NCBI RefSeq assembly: GCF_020149935.1
Contig: NZ_CP083757.1
Coordinates: 806,001 to 870,000, forward strand
Reading direction: 5' to 3'
From: Marinilongibacter aquaticus
GTDB lineage: Bacteria > Bacteroidota > Bacteroidia > Cytophagales > Spirosomataceae
Length of the DNA stretch: 64,000 nucleotides
Shown: in pieces, positions 55,761 to 64,000 of the stretch
Layout: each line of letters opens with the position of its first letter
Position numbering within the stretch: position 1 is the first letter of the stretch
Position numbers and translations under genes: made by a program
Notes under the pieces: model-generated
Databases searched by the model: none
What the model was told of the DNA's origin: nothing
Seen by the model: only the letters and a program-made list of their open reading frames with translations

Positions 55761-56505
55761 AGTGCTGGACAAAATTCGAAAACAGAGCAAAAAAAGCTTG
55801 GCCATTTTGATTGACCCGGACAAAGTCGATGAAGCCACTTTAGACGAAATAATTTTGCTCTCTATTGAAGCCAAAGTCAGTTTCTTTTTTGTGGGCGGCA
55901 GCCTGATCAGCTCCGATCAACTCGATTTTTGTATCCAAAGGTTGAAAGAGGTAAAGGATATTCCCACCGTGCTTTTCCCCGGAAACGGTCAACATGTGCA
56001 TGCCAAAGCGGACGCCATTCTTTTGCTTTCTCTTATTTCTGGTCGAAATGCCGACTTCCTCATCGGCCAGCACGTAATTGCCGCTCCTGCACTCAAACGT
56101 TCTGGATTGGAGATCTTGCCCACAGGCTACATGCTCGTAGACGGCGGAAAACAAACTACGGCCTCTTATATCAGTAACACCACTCCCCTGCCCAACGACA
56201 AACCCGATATCGCTGCGGCCACAGCTTTGGCTGGTGAAATGCTGGGACTGAAAATTCTTTATTTGGATGCCGGAAGTGGAGCAAAAAACACAGTATCGAG
56301 CGAGCTAATTTCCGCTGTGAAAAACAGTTGTGAAATCCCTTTAATTGTCGGAGGCGGAATCGATTCTTTGGCCAAAGCAGAGAAAGCCTTCAAAGCTGGA
56401 GCAGACATTATTGTGGTGGGCAATGCCACAGAAAAAGACCCGCAATTCATTAGTGACCTCGGCCAAATGATGGATTTACTGGAAATTCGGGGCATGGAAT
56501 TGTAA
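55747..56505 (+). CDS. Geranylgeranylglyceryl phosphate synthase family protein
   Basis: A TIM-barrel prenyltransferase of 252 residues. It shows LAILIDPDKVD near the N terminus, FVGGS, TVLFPGNGQHV, LPTGYMLVDGG, YLDAGSGA and the phosphate-binding end GGGIDSLAKAEKAFKAGADIIVVGNATE. The enzyme joins a prenyl diphosphate to glycerol-1-phosphate; in archaea this starts membrane lipid synthesis. Homologues with the GGGPS sequence type occur in Bacteroidota, where the product's use is not settled. Two in-frame ATGs (55747, 55753) are close together; either could be used. Confidence 0.88.
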   Translation: MRMTKVLDKIRKQSKKSLAILIDPDKVDEATLDEIILLSIEAKVSFFFVGGSLISSDQLDFCIQRLKEVKDIPTVLFPGNGQHVHAKADAILLLSLISGRNADFLIGQHVIAAPALKRSGLEILPTGYMLVDGGKQTTASYISNTTPLPNDKPDIAAATALAGEMLGLKILYLDAGSGAKNTVSSELISAVKNSCEIPLIVGGGIDSLAKAEKAFKAGADIIVVGNATEKDPQFISDLGQMMDLLEIRGMEL

Positions 56506-56533
56506 AAGTCCCAATAGATTAAAGAAACCTCGC

Positions 56534-56935
56534 ATGCACAAAGTATATCTGGGCTTAGGCACCAATCTGGGCGACAGGTCGCAGCATTTGAAAGATGCCC
56601 TTGAAGCCATCGAAAATCAGTTGGGCACTATCCAAAGAAAGTCGAGCGTTCACGAAACCAAAGCTTGGGGAAAAACGGATCAGCCCGATTTCTTGAACAT
56701 GGTGATTATGGTCCAAACCGAAATTTGGCCTTTGAAACTCATGGAAAAAATTCTCCAAATAGAGGAACAACTTGGGCGTGTGCGAAAAGAAAAATGGGGC
56801 AGCCGACTGATTGATATCGATGTACTTTATTTCAACGATTGGTATTTCAACACCCCCGGATTGATCGTACCGCATCCTTTCATCCAACAAAGAGAATTTG
56901 TACTGCAACCGCTTCAGGAAATTTCAGAGCATTAA
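56534..56935 (+). CDS. folK: 2-amino-4-hydroxy-6-hydroxymethyldihydropteridine pyrophosphokinase
   Basis: Transfers pyrophosphate from ATP to the pterin in folate synthesis. The 133-residue protein is compact next to the usual 155-165 but keeps the core: YLGLGTNLGDRSQHL, DFLNMV, KWGSRLIDIDVLYF with the catalytic acidic pair, and VPHPFIQQREFVLQPL. It lies 28 bp after the GGGPS-like gene and 11 bp before a cupin gene, so these form one operon. Confidence 0.93.
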   Translation: MHKVYLGLGTNLGDRSQHLKDALEAIENQLGTIQRKSSVHETKAWGKTDQPDFLNMVIMVQTEIWPLKLMEKILQIEEQLGRVRKEKWGSRLIDIDVLYFNDWYFNTPGLIVPHPFIQQREFVLQPLQEISEH

Positions 56936-56946
56936 AATCAAAACAA

Positions 56947-57282
56947 ATGGAAGTAATCAAGCACGAAGAAGGTTTTACAGAATTGAAGGCCGCCTCGCCA
57001 ATCAGAAGAAAAGTGGTTCATCTTGAAGAACTGATGATGACGGTGATCGAATTTTACGATGGCCCCATGGAAGAACCCGAAAAACCACATAGACACCCTC
57101 ACGAACAAATTACTTATGTGGCCAGTGGCGAACTGAAACTTTTCATAGAAGATAGAAGCTATGACTTGAAAGAAGGCGATGTGTTCAAAGTGGCTTCAAA
57201 CTTGAACCATTGCATTCAAACTTTGACCGAAAAAGTAAAGTTGATCGATGGTTTTACTCCCTTGCGAAAGGATTTCCTGTAA
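56947..57282 (+). CDS. Cupin-domain protein
   Basis: A 111-residue single-domain cupin. The motif HRHPHEQITYVASGELKLF (metal-binding histidines and glutamate) and the second motif GDVFKVASNLNHC are visible. Its function is unknown; such proteins act as small dioxygenases, isomerases or sugar-binding proteins. The start at 56947 fits; the longer frame begins inside folK. It ends 23 bp from the convergent nucleoside hydrolase gene. Confidence 0.8.
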   Translation: MEVIKHEEGFTELKAASPIRRKVVHLEELMMTVIEFYDGPMEEPEKPHRHPHEQITYVASGELKLFIEDRSYDLKEGDVFKVASNLNHCIQTLTEKVKLIDGFTPLRKDFL

Positions 57283-57305
57283 AACCATCGACCCAAAATA
57301 CTGTA

Positions 57306-58325
57306 TTACTGAGCTTTTAATCCGGCATATAAATCGGCAATGATTTCATCCTTTTTGAAATCTTCCCAAACTCTTACTTTTCGCGAATTGTCCGGCTGCT
57401 CAAGCCATTGGCCGTCTTTCATTGTAGGGCCAGGAATACGGTAAGATTTTGCCCAATTGGGGTTTTTCACGATGGCCACCGCCGCCATATCGAAAAGAGC
57501 CCGAGCCGGTGGATCGCCATGATACGAAATATGCTCAAACAGGTTGACCGAATAATCGCCAAAATTGTCGAATTCTCCCCCGTGCCGACCGACAATCGGC
57601 GTTTTGATTTTCGGCCCTAATCCGGGCATATTTTTGTTTACATCGGCTTGTGTGATTTTCACGGCATCTGTTCCCGACTCTTTGCCATAACGTACGGTAA
57701 CAATTTCAAAATCCACGTTTGTGTGGAGTACATAATTCATTGATGGAATGTCGTTTTCGAGATTATATTCCCCAGGATCAGGGAAATTCGAACCCAACCA
57801 CACCAAACGTATGTTGCTTTCGATTGAAGGCTTCCTTTCCAAAGCCAAGGCCACGTTGGTCAATTTGCCTACAGCAATAAGTACCAATTTGTTCTCTTCG
57901 CTACACTTTTCAGCTTCTTCAATGATAAAATCTACCGCTTTGCTGCCGTCAAAAGCGGCATTGCCGATATTCGGCTCAATCTCCAAAAAAGAGCCATTGG
58001 CTCCTTTCAATAAGGGAATCTTTCCGTTAAGGTTGAACAAGGTCAAAATACGCTCGGCTTCATCGTATTGCCTGTCAATATTTCCGCCACTTTTGGTGGC
58101 GTTTACAGTCACGCCGCGAATATCAAAGACATCTTGATTGGTAAACAAATAGGCCATAGCGTGCTGGTCATCCAATTCGTTGTTGGCATCCGTGTCGAAA
58201 ACCACAGGGATTTTGTTCGGCACTTCGGTGGCGGTTTCTGCCTCTTCCTTTTCTTGATTTTGTGGCTCAGAAGTACAGGACAAAGCCACGAATAAAAGCC
58301 AAAATATGCGAGAAAAAATCTTCAT
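57306..58325 (-). CDS. Nucleoside hydrolase lipoprotein
   Basis: A 339-residue lipoprotein that would release ribose from nucleosides outside the cytoplasm. The signal peptide ends in a lipobox (ALSC) at about residue 17. The mature protein has the nucleoside hydrolase metal motif as VVFDTDANNELDDQHAM, GKLTNVALALE, and WLGSNFP. Family members are usually cytoplasmic, so the lipoprotein form suggests use of extracellular nucleosides. It is the last gene of the ribose/nucleoside locus. Confidence 0.88.
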   Translation of the reverse strand: MKIFSRIFWLLFVALSCTSEPQNQEKEEAETATEVPNKIPVVFDTDANNELDDQHAMAYLFTNQDVFDIRGVTVNATKSGGNIDRQYDEAERILTLFNLNGKIPLLKGANGSFLEIEPNIGNAAFDGSKAVDFIIEEAEKCSEENKLVLIAVGKLTNVALALERKPSIESNIRLVWLGSNFPDPGEYNLENDIPSMNYVLHTNVDFEIVTVRYGKESGTDAVKITQADVNKNMPGLGPKIKTPIVGRHGGEFDNFGDYSVNLFEHISYHGDPPARALFDMAAVAIVKNPNWAKSYRIPGPTMKDGQWLEQPDNSRKVRVWEDFKKDEIIADLYAGLKAQ

Positions 58326-58360
58326 GTTCATTTATTTCAATTATTGAGTTTACAATTCAA

Positions 58361-59737
58361 TCATTTTTGGGGAATGTACCAGACATTCTTTTTCAAATCT
58401 ACTCCGCCCTGCATTTGCTCCTGCACCACACGATCGACCACAAAAAGGCCATTTTCGGCCATGTTGGCAAAGTAGTCGAGCCCCTCATTGGGAAAGTTCA
58501 CGCGTGTGCGATGAATATTGAACTTGTCGGAAAATGTACGCCCAAAGGCTTCTTCGACTCCAGATTTTCCATACATGAAACCCAATAAACCGCCCCAAGT
58601 GGCCGTAGGGTTGTCGGAATCCCAACCGCACAAAGCCCCGATTTTTATGGTCTCTTTCAGGTCGCCTTCACCATAAAACAAACTCACCAAACTGGCGGCA
58701 AAATTAATGCCCCCCACAAAACAGCCGTTGCAAGGCAAGTTTTTCGAAGTGATCGTATAACCATCCTGTTGCTCTACTTGATAGCGAACATAAACTGCAT
58801 CGCGGGCCTGTTCCCATGTGAGCCCTTGTGCATAAAGTCCTTTGACAAAATCATACATCTTCGCTGCATAGGCATTTTCTGGCAAATGCTTACTCGCCTG
58901 CTCGGCCATCCAAAAAATCTGTTCCTTTCTGGAAAGACTTTCGTCAACTTCCGAAGCCAAAGAATAAAGGATTACATAAAACTCCGAAATCCATTGGGCA
59001 TTTTCGCGAGCCGTTGTGCGAATAGGCATCTCCGCAATTTTGAGAGCTATATCGGGTCTAGCCGGACTGAAAAGTCCAAATATTTCGGTAGTTAGCTGAG
59101 CATCGATCATCTCATAATAATTGTCGTATGTCTTGTCTTTGGTGATTTCGGGATCACTGGTGGCTGGCGGAACCACGCCCTCCAACATTTTATCCAAAGC
59201 CCTTTGGTTGGCCACCCAAAGAAAGTTCTCTTCCTCGTGTTTCATGTGTTTCAACCAACCTTCTCGAATTTGCTCACCCGTGAGCATGCTCGTTTTATTG
59301 CTCAAAAGCAGGTATTGGTACATGTATTCTAGATCCGTGTCGTCGTCGGCTCCCCAAATCTCGTTTTCGTCGCGAAATACAAAATCAATTGTTTTCGAAA
59401 TCGTGCTGGGTTCTCCGTTTGCCCAAATACTCGCTTGGTCGGGTTTTCCCCAATCTTCTCGCGTATAGAAATCACCCGTTTTTATTTCGCCAATGTTTCC
59501 AATTTTATCCATTTCAGTCACCAAACCTGTCCAATTGGCAATGCATTGTCCCAACCAAAAACCATACAGTTTATCGGCATATTCAGCCCGAGAGATAATT
59601 TTATCCCCAGCATTTGGAGAATATTTGGCGTATTCCATATCCGGCGATTGGACCGCCTTTTGCGATTCTTCATCACCTGAATTGCAGGCCAACAGTGCCG
59701 TGCAAAACAAGATTATAGGTATAATTTTCTGGTGCAT
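58361..59737 (-). CDS. ADP-ribosylglycohydrolase family lipoprotein
   Basis: A 458-residue lipoprotein (signal peptide with lipobox LLAC at about residue 18). It has the ADP-ribosyl-glycohydrolase fold: WLGQCIANWTGLVTE near the N terminus, DDDTDLEYMY for one metal cluster and GALCGWDSDNPTATWGGLLG for the second. Such enzymes split ADP-ribose bonds. Between a nucleoside hydrolase and a ribokinase it probably frees ribose or ADP-ribose from extracellular compounds. Confidence 0.87.
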   Translation of the reverse strand: MHQKIIPIILFCTALLACNSGDEESQKAVQSPDMEYAKYSPNAGDKIISRAEYADKLYGFWLGQCIANWTGLVTEMDKIGNIGEIKTGDFYTREDWGKPDQASIWANGEPSTISKTIDFVFRDENEIWGADDDTDLEYMYQYLLLSNKTSMLTGEQIREGWLKHMKHEEENFLWVANQRALDKMLEGVVPPATSDPEITKDKTYDNYYEMIDAQLTTEIFGLFSPARPDIALKIAEMPIRTTARENAQWISEFYVILYSLASEVDESLSRKEQIFWMAEQASKHLPENAYAAKMYDFVKGLYAQGLTWEQARDAVYVRYQVEQQDGYTITSKNLPCNGCFVGGINFAASLVSLFYGEGDLKETIKIGALCGWDSDNPTATWGGLLGFMYGKSGVEEAFGRTFSDKFNIHRTRVNFPNEGLDYFANMAENGLFVVDRVVQEQMQGGVDLKKNVWYIPQK

Positions 59738-59744
59738 ATTCTAA

Positions 59745-60677
59745 TTATTTCGTCGGGTATTCTATTTGATTCATTCTAAAATTTTCAATTTCCGATAAAG
59801 TGGGAATCGAAGGCTGTGCCCCCTTTTTGGTTACAGACAATGCCGCCGCCACCGAAGCAAAAGCAATGGCTTCGTTTAGCGAAAGGTTTTGTGTTAGAGC
59901 GGCCGCCAAAGTACCATTGAACACGTCGCCAGCCGCCGTACTGTCCACCGCCGCAACCTGCAGTGCCTCGAAACGTTTTGTTTCTTTTCTGCCGAAAAGT
60001 ATCGAGCCCTTTTCGCCTAAAGTAATGATGACATTTTCAACGCCCATGTGCTGAAGAACCGCAGCAGCCTTTTCTTCCCAATTTTGCTCGGTAAGTGCCA
60101 CTCCAGTCAAAAGGCTGGCTTCGGTTTCATTGGGCGTAATCAGCCAGATTTTTTTAAGCAATTCTGCACCAAGCTTTTGGGCCGGGGCAGGATTCAAAAT
60201 CAGCTTCACCTTATGACGGTGGGCTATGTCTGCAATGTATTCGATTGTTTCGAGCGGGGTTTCGAGTTGAACGAGCACCACTTCTGCATTTTCGATATTC
60301 TTTTCAAAAGCTTTCAAATCTTCGGGCAAGAGCTTCATGTTTGCTCCAGGAGCCACCGCAATGGAGTTTTCGCCCTTTTTCGACACAAAAATTTGTGCAA
60401 TTCCTGTCGCCTCTTCTGGGTCTGTAAGAATCAGTTTCAAATCGAAGCCCTCATTTTCAAAATGGCTCTTCATGTTTTCGCCAAAAATATCGTGTCCCAC
60501 TTTACAGATAAAGGCTATTTCGGCTCCCGAGCGTTTTGCTGCCACCGCTTGATTGGCCCCTTTCCCACCAAATATCATGCTCGATTTTCCTCCCAACACG
60601 GTTTCGCCTACAGCAGGAATTCGCGGCAAAGTGAGCACTATATCCATGTTCGAGCTTCCGATTACAAGCAATTTCAT
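59745..60677 (-). CDS. rbsK: Ribokinase
   Basis: Phosphorylates ribose to ribose-5-phosphate for the pentose phosphate pathway. The 310-residue PfkB-type protein has SSNMDIVLTLPRIPAVGET, GGKGANQAVAAKRSGAEI and the catalytic DSTAAGDVFNGTLAAAL, where the usual GAGD reads AAGD with the base aspartate kept. The start at 60677 lies one base after the transporter stop (TAA G ATG). It lies 7 bp before the ADP-ribosylglycohydrolase gene. Confidence 0.93.
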   Translation of the reverse strand: MKLLVIGSSNMDIVLTLPRIPAVGETVLGGKSSMIFGGKGANQAVAAKRSGAEIAFICKVGHDIFGENMKSHFENEGFDLKLILTDPEEATGIAQIFVSKKGENSIAVAPGANMKLLPEDLKAFEKNIENAEVVLVQLETPLETIEYIADIAHRHKVKLILNPAPAQKLGAELLKKIWLITPNETEASLLTGVALTEQNWEEKAAAVLQHMGVENVIITLGEKGSILFGRKETKRFEALQVAAVDSTAAGDVFNGTLAAALTQNLSLNEAIAFASVAAALSVTKKGAQPSIPTLSEIENFRMNQIEYPTK

Positions 60678-60678
60678 C

Positions 60679-61683
60679 TTAGGCAATTTTTGAGTAGACA
60701 ATTAAACCCAAACCAATGAGAAAATTGATAAACATGGCCGAGATCAGCCATTTCTTGGATTGCGGCAGCTCTTTAAGTTCTTTCCAAATGAAAACGCCCC
60801 AAAAAGCGGCCACCATGGTAGCCCCTTGTCCCAAACCGTAGGCCACGGCCGGTCCGGCTTGTTCAGACGCGATAATGTTGAAAGACATGCCCAAACCCCA
60901 AATGGCTCCGCCCAAAATCCCGATAAAGTGAAGTTTGGAATTCCCCAAAACGAAATAATCAGTGTAGGTCACGGGCTTGCCCGTAATTGGCCTGTACATA
61001 TTGATCGAATTGAACACAAAATTGGAAAGCAATATCCCAACAGAAAATACAACCAAAGCGGTATACGGGGTCAACTTGCCCACTTCTGGCTGTACGAAGT
61101 CCAAAGACATCGATTGGGCTACATAGCGATAGAAAAAGCCCATAGATACACCCGCAACCAAAGAAATCAAGATACCTTTCAAGGGTGTTTTTTGATCGTT
61201 TTTCAAGATGGATTTATAAGCCAAAGCATCCAACACAATAGCCAAAACCACAAAAAGCACGCCGACAAACAAAATAAGGGGATTGCCCACCGGAGTATCG
61301 ATATAATTGGTGATCACGCCGAGCACCAAAGCAATGCCAATGCCAATGGGAAAAGCAATGGCCATACCTGTCAGGTCAATGGCGATGACCAGCAGCAGAT
61401 TGGCAAAGTTGAAGATTATTCCGCCCAAAAGGGCATAGAGCAAATACCGCCCTTCGGCCTGAAAAAGGTCATCCAAAAAACTTCTGCCCGCCTCTCCCGT
61501 CGAGCCCAGAGTAAAGGCAAGCAAAAGGGTAATCAAAAGAATACCCAAACTGTAATCCCAATAAAAAAGCTGAAAAGGCCATTTTGTACTCGAAAGCTTC
61601 TGTGTGTTGGCCCAAGAGCCCCAACACAGCATGGTGATCAAGCATAAAAATATGGCCACTGAATAATTCTCAATGATATACAT
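60679..61683 (-). CDS. GRP-family sugar transporter
   Basis: A 334-residue inner-membrane protein with ten helices. LCWGSWANTQKL near the N terminus and the repeated GGIIFNFANLLLV and GGAIWGLGMSFNIIA patterns fit the glucose/ribose porter (GRP, RbsU/ureide-permease-like) family. With the ribokinase directly downstream, ribose is the likely substrate. The ATG at 61683 is preferred to the one at 61746, which would place the palindromic operator inside the gene. Confidence 0.85.
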   Translation of the reverse strand: MYIIENYSVAIFLCLITMLCWGSWANTQKLSSTKWPFQLFYWDYSLGILLITLLLAFTLGSTGEAGRSFLDDLFQAEGRYLLYALLGGIIFNFANLLLVIAIDLTGMAIAFPIGIGIALVLGVITNYIDTPVGNPLILFVGVLFVVLAIVLDALAYKSILKNDQKTPLKGILISLVAGVSMGFFYRYVAQSMSLDFVQPEVGKLTPYTALVVFSVGILLSNFVFNSINMYRPITGKPVTYTDYFVLGNSKLHFIGILGGAIWGLGMSFNIIASEQAGPAVAYGLGQGATMVAAFWGVFIWKELKELPQSKKWLISAMFINFLIGLGLIVYSKIA

Positions 61684-61704
61684 GCATTCTAGGGTTGAAT
61701 ATTG

Positions 61705-61728
61705 ATTTGCACAAACGTTTGTGCAAAT
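61705..61728. promoter_or_regulatory. 24-bp perfect palindrome, LacI-type operator
   Basis: Two exact 12-bp arms, ATTTGCACAAAC and its complement, meet at a central CG, the usual centre of LacI-family operators. It ends 21 bp before the transporter ATG and lies 48 bp from the stop of the LacI-family gene. The regulator next to it is the obvious binder, blocking transcription of the transporter, ribokinase and hydrolase genes until a ribose- or nucleoside-derived inducer appears. Confidence 0.85.
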
Positions 61729-61776
61729 ATGATCAAAAAAATGCAAGGCTCAAGGATAATCCAATTATTTTTTAAA

Positions 61777-62784
61777 TTAATCCAATACAGAAATCGATTC
61801 TCTCAGAATGAGCGTAGTGGGAATTTGCAAGGCCTCGATATCCGTTTCTTCCTGTATGGCTTCCAGAAGGGCCTTTACGGCCATTTCCCCTATTTTTTCC
61901 GAATCTTGTTTTACGGTAGAGATCGACGGATTTTGCAAAGACAAATACGGATGATTATCAAAAATGATCAATGAAACGGCTTCGGGAATTTTCAGTTCCA
62001 GTTCTTTCACAGCTTGCAATACACCAAAACCAATCAAATTGTTCATGGCAAAAATAGCGGTAGGCGGATGGGCGTTCATCAGGGCTTTTTTTGTGCTCGC
62101 ATAGCCATTTTCAATACTGAAAGCATTGCCGAGAATCAGCTCTTCAGAAACGGCAATGCCCGCCGAATGAAGGGCGTCTACATAACCCGCTCGCCTTTGT
62201 TTCACCAACTCGTTACTCTGGTTTCCGCTGATCAGGCAAATCCGTTCATGTCCTTTGCGGGTCAACTCTTGTGTAGCCTCAAAGCTTCCTTGGTAATTGT
62301 CTGAAGTGATAAAAGGCACCGACAAATCGGGAAAATAGCGGTCGATGAAAACCAAGGGAATTTTCTGTTTCACAATCTTGGCAAAATGGGCAAAAGAGTC
62401 GCCCACGGGAGCGGCGATAATCCCATCGACTTTTCGGCCCATCAAATTGGCCAATTGCTTTTTTTCCTTTTCGACGTCTTCATCAGAATTGACGAGCACA
62501 ACTGAATATTGAGATTTCGAAGCCCATTTTTCAATGTTTTTGGCCATTTCTGCAAAAAACAGATTGGTAATATCGGGCAGCATTAATCCAATCGAAAAGC
62601 TTTGCGAAGCCTGCAATCCCTTGGCCACCATATTCGGAGAATAGCCCACCTCATTGGCGTATTTCAAAACCAAAGCCACCGTGGCATCACTGATTCTGGC
62701 TTTCTTGCCTTTCCCATTCAGAATGCGGGAAACCGTACTGACAGACAGATTGAGATCTTGTGCAATTTGCTTTAATGTAGACAT
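61777..62784 (-). CDS. LacI-family transcriptional regulator
   Basis: A 335-residue repressor. The N-terminal helix-turn-helix is STLKQIAQDLNLSVSTVSRILNGKGKKARIS; the remainder is a periplasmic-binding-protein-like sensor (SIGLMLPDITNLFFAEMAKNI, DGIIAAPVG, AIFAMNNLIGFGVLQA). The start at 62784 is preferred to an ATG seven codons upstream. It precedes the transporter gene by 93 bp, a gap holding a perfect 24-bp palindrome. Confidence 0.94.
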   Translation of the reverse strand: MSTLKQIAQDLNLSVSTVSRILNGKGKKARISDATVALVLKYANEVGYSPNMVAKGLQASQSFSIGLMLPDITNLFFAEMAKNIEKWASKSQYSVVLVNSDEDVEKEKKQLANLMGRKVDGIIAAPVGDSFAHFAKIVKQKIPLVFIDRYFPDLSVPFITSDNYQGSFEATQELTRKGHERICLISGNQSNELVKQRRAGYVDALHSAGIAVSEELILGNAFSIENGYASTKKALMNAHPPTAIFAMNNLIGFGVLQAVKELELKIPEAVSLIIFDNHPYLSLQNPSISTVKQDSEKIGEMAVKALLEAIQEETDIEALQIPTTLILRESISVLD

Positions 62785-62894
62785 ACTCCGAACATAAAGA
62801 AACACCCTTGAGCCACGAATTTATAAATGTCTCAGGCATCTCCACCGAAAACAGCAATCTTTTGCTCTGAAATCGGTAAAAATATGGCAATTTA

Positions 62895-63689
62895 TTACAC
62901 CGCTACAGGAGCTTTGATACCTGGATGTGGATCATAATCCAAAATCTCGATGTCTTCAAACTTGAAATCCAGAATGGATTTTACTTCGGGGTTCAGTTTC
63001 AATTTTGGTAAAGGCCGAAAATCGCGAGCCAATTGCTTTTCCACCTGCTCCATATGGTTGGAATATATGTGCGTATCGCCGCCCGTCCAGATAAATTCAT
63101 GGGCTTCCAAACCGCAGACCTGAGCTATCATTTCCGTCAACAATGCATACGAAGCGATATTGAAAGGCACGCCCAAAAACACATCGGCACTGCGTTGGTA
63201 AAGTTGGCAACTCAGCTTGCCGTCGGCCACATAAAACTGAAAAAGAGCATGGCAAGGCATCAGGGCCATTTCGCTCAATTCGCCCACGTTCCAAGCCGAT
63301 ACAATAATTCGTCGCGAATCGGGACTGTTTTTCAACTGATCGATCACCGTCATCAACTGGTCGACGGTCTCGCCATTGGCCTTTGGCCACGACCGCCATT
63401 GTTTGCCGTACACTGGTCCCAAATCGCCATTTTCATCTGCCCATTCATCCCAAATACTTACGCCATTCTCTTTCAAATAAGCAATATTTGTATCGCCCTG
63501 AATGAACCACAAAAGCTCATGAATGACCGATCTCAAGTGGATTTTCTTGGTCGTAACCAGTGGAAAACCCTCTTTCAAATTGAAACGCATTTGATACCCG
63601 AACACACTTTTTGTGCCCGTGCCGGTACGGTCAGACTTCTCTGTCCCCTCCTCCAAAATATGTTTCAGCAGATCGTGATATTGTTTCAT
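62895..63689 (-). CDS. thyA: Thymidylate synthase
   Basis: Makes dTMP from dUMP using methylene-tetrahydrofolate. The 264-residue protein has [16 protein letters not shown], the catalytic cysteine in [13 protein letters not shown], the [19 protein letters not shown] substrate segment and the C-terminal end [10 protein letters not shown]. Normal length. It begins 46 bp after the OsmC-family gene and may share its transcript. Confidence 0.96.
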   Translation of the reverse strand: MKQYHDLLKHILEEGTEKSDRTGTGTKSVFGYQMRFNLKEGFPLVTTKKIHLRSVIHELLWFIQGDTNIAYLKENGVSIWDEWADENGDLGPVYGKQWRSWPKANGETVDQLMTVIDQLKNSPDSRRIIVSAWNVGELSEMALMPCHALFQFYVADGKLSCQLYQRSADVFLGVPFNIASYALLTEMIAQVCGLEAHEFIWTGGDTHIYSNHMEQVEKQLARDFRPLPKLKLNPEVKSILDFKFEDIEILDYDPHPGIKAPVAV

Positions 63690-63735
63690 TTGGGTGCAAT
63701 TAGTACACAGCGGTTTTACAGAATTTCTCTTTCCT

Positions 63736-64000
63736 TTAAGCCGGAATTATTTCGTACGAATGTGTGATATCGGCCGAAGGGCGAAACTGTGCAGTGGCCG
63801 AGCAATATTTTTCCATCGAAAGTTTAATGGCACGTTCAAGTTTCTTTGCGTCGATCTCGCCTTTCAATACGAAATGCAGATTGATTTTTGTAAACGGCGA
63901 CATTTCGGTCCCTTCAATTTTTTCTCGCTCGCCTTCGATAATCACTTTGTAATCGTCGATTCTCTGCTTTTGCTTTTTCAAGACCAAGACCACGTCAATT
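63736..64000 (-). CDS. OsmC family protein (partial, N terminus outside window)
   Basis: The frame is open to the window edge and reads [19 protein letters not shown], the pattern after the first catalytic cysteine in OsmC/Ohr proteins (usually CTSIDVV...). The seen part continues to the C-terminal half with [18 protein letters not shown], which holds the second cysteine. It is a peroxide-reducing or stress protein. The N-terminal 55 or so residues are missing. Confidence 0.85.
   Translation of the reverse strand, partial: IDVVLVLKKQKQRIDDYKVIIEGEREKIEGTEMSPFTKINLHFVLKGEIDAKKLERAIKLSMEKYCSATAQFRPSADITHSYEIIPA

Noticed and set aside
56839-56946. Extended N terminus of the cupin gene
   Set aside because: This part of the frame lies inside folK, and the cupin fold is complete from the ATG at 56947.
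60760-61647. 295-residue plus-strand open frame opposite the sugar transporter gene
   Set aside because: Rich in Gln, His, Asn and Lys without any domain pattern. The minus strand carries a convincing ten-helix transporter in an operon.

Overview
The window looks like chromosomal DNA from a member of Bacteroidota, most likely the order Cytophagales. Evidence: many upstream regions carry the Bacteroidota -7 promoter element TAnnTTTG and few genes have a clear Shine-Dalgarno sequence; one secreted protein ends in a type IX secretion sorting domain; lipoproteins and SurA-like folding factors are of Bacteroidota type; L36 and S14 are the zinc-free forms; and a bacterial geranylgeranylglyceryl phosphate synthase homologue is present. 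The exact genus cannot be fixed from the sequence alone. No rRNA, tRNA, CRISPR array, insertion sequence, prophage or integrase was seen.

Layout. 0.2-7.1 kb: a minus-strand assimilatory sulfate reduction operon (siroheme sulfite reductase, uroporphyrinogen methyltransferase, TSUP transporter, cysH, cysD, cysN) with its own terminator and a near-perfect 17-bp palindrome at its promoter. 7.2-8.5 kb: ribonuclease Z and a degenerate STAS-like protein. 8.7-15.0 kb: a plus-strand polysaccharide cassette (GT4 glycosyltransferase, polymerase/ligase-like membrane protein, acyltransferase) chained by 4-nt overlaps, then glgB and a LolA-like periplasmic protein. 15.1-19.8 kb: thrC, an RlmL-type rRNA methyltransferase, carA and a WaaE-like glycosyltransferase. 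19.8-35.4 kb: the S10-spc-alpha ribosomal protein supercluster on the minus strand, rplC through rplQ, including secY, map, infA, rpmJ and rpoA. It lacks rpsJ, has rplO fused to a helix-hairpin-helix domain, and carries internal signals before rpsH and between rpsD and rpoA.

35.8-43.1 kb: an ECF sigma/anti-sigma pair, agmatine deiminase, and an envelope-folding operon (tandem-parvulin lipoprotein with an OmpA-like tail, SurA-like isomerase, MoxR ATPase). 43.2-53.4 kb: a large head-repeat surface protein with an S74 chaperone domain, an NhaC antiporter overlapping a PolX whose polymerase active site is lost, a MATE exporter, and a type IX-secreted metalloprotease. 53.4-57.3 kb: recQ, a small membrane-associated protein, a GGGP synthase homologue, folK and a cupin. 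57.3-62.8 kb: a nucleoside/ADP-ribose/ribose scavenging locus (nucleoside hydrolase and ADP-ribosylglycohydrolase lipoproteins, ribokinase, GRP-type sugar transporter, LacI regulator) with a perfect 24-bp palindromic operator. The window ends with thyA and a partial OsmC-family gene.

Most of the window is core housekeeping. The parts most worth following up are the domain fusions (L15-HhH, sulfite reductase-HEPN, parvulin-parvulin-OmpA, anti-sigma-DUF2695), the degenerate PolX, the two clear operators, and the untranslated leader ahead of the ribosomal cluster.
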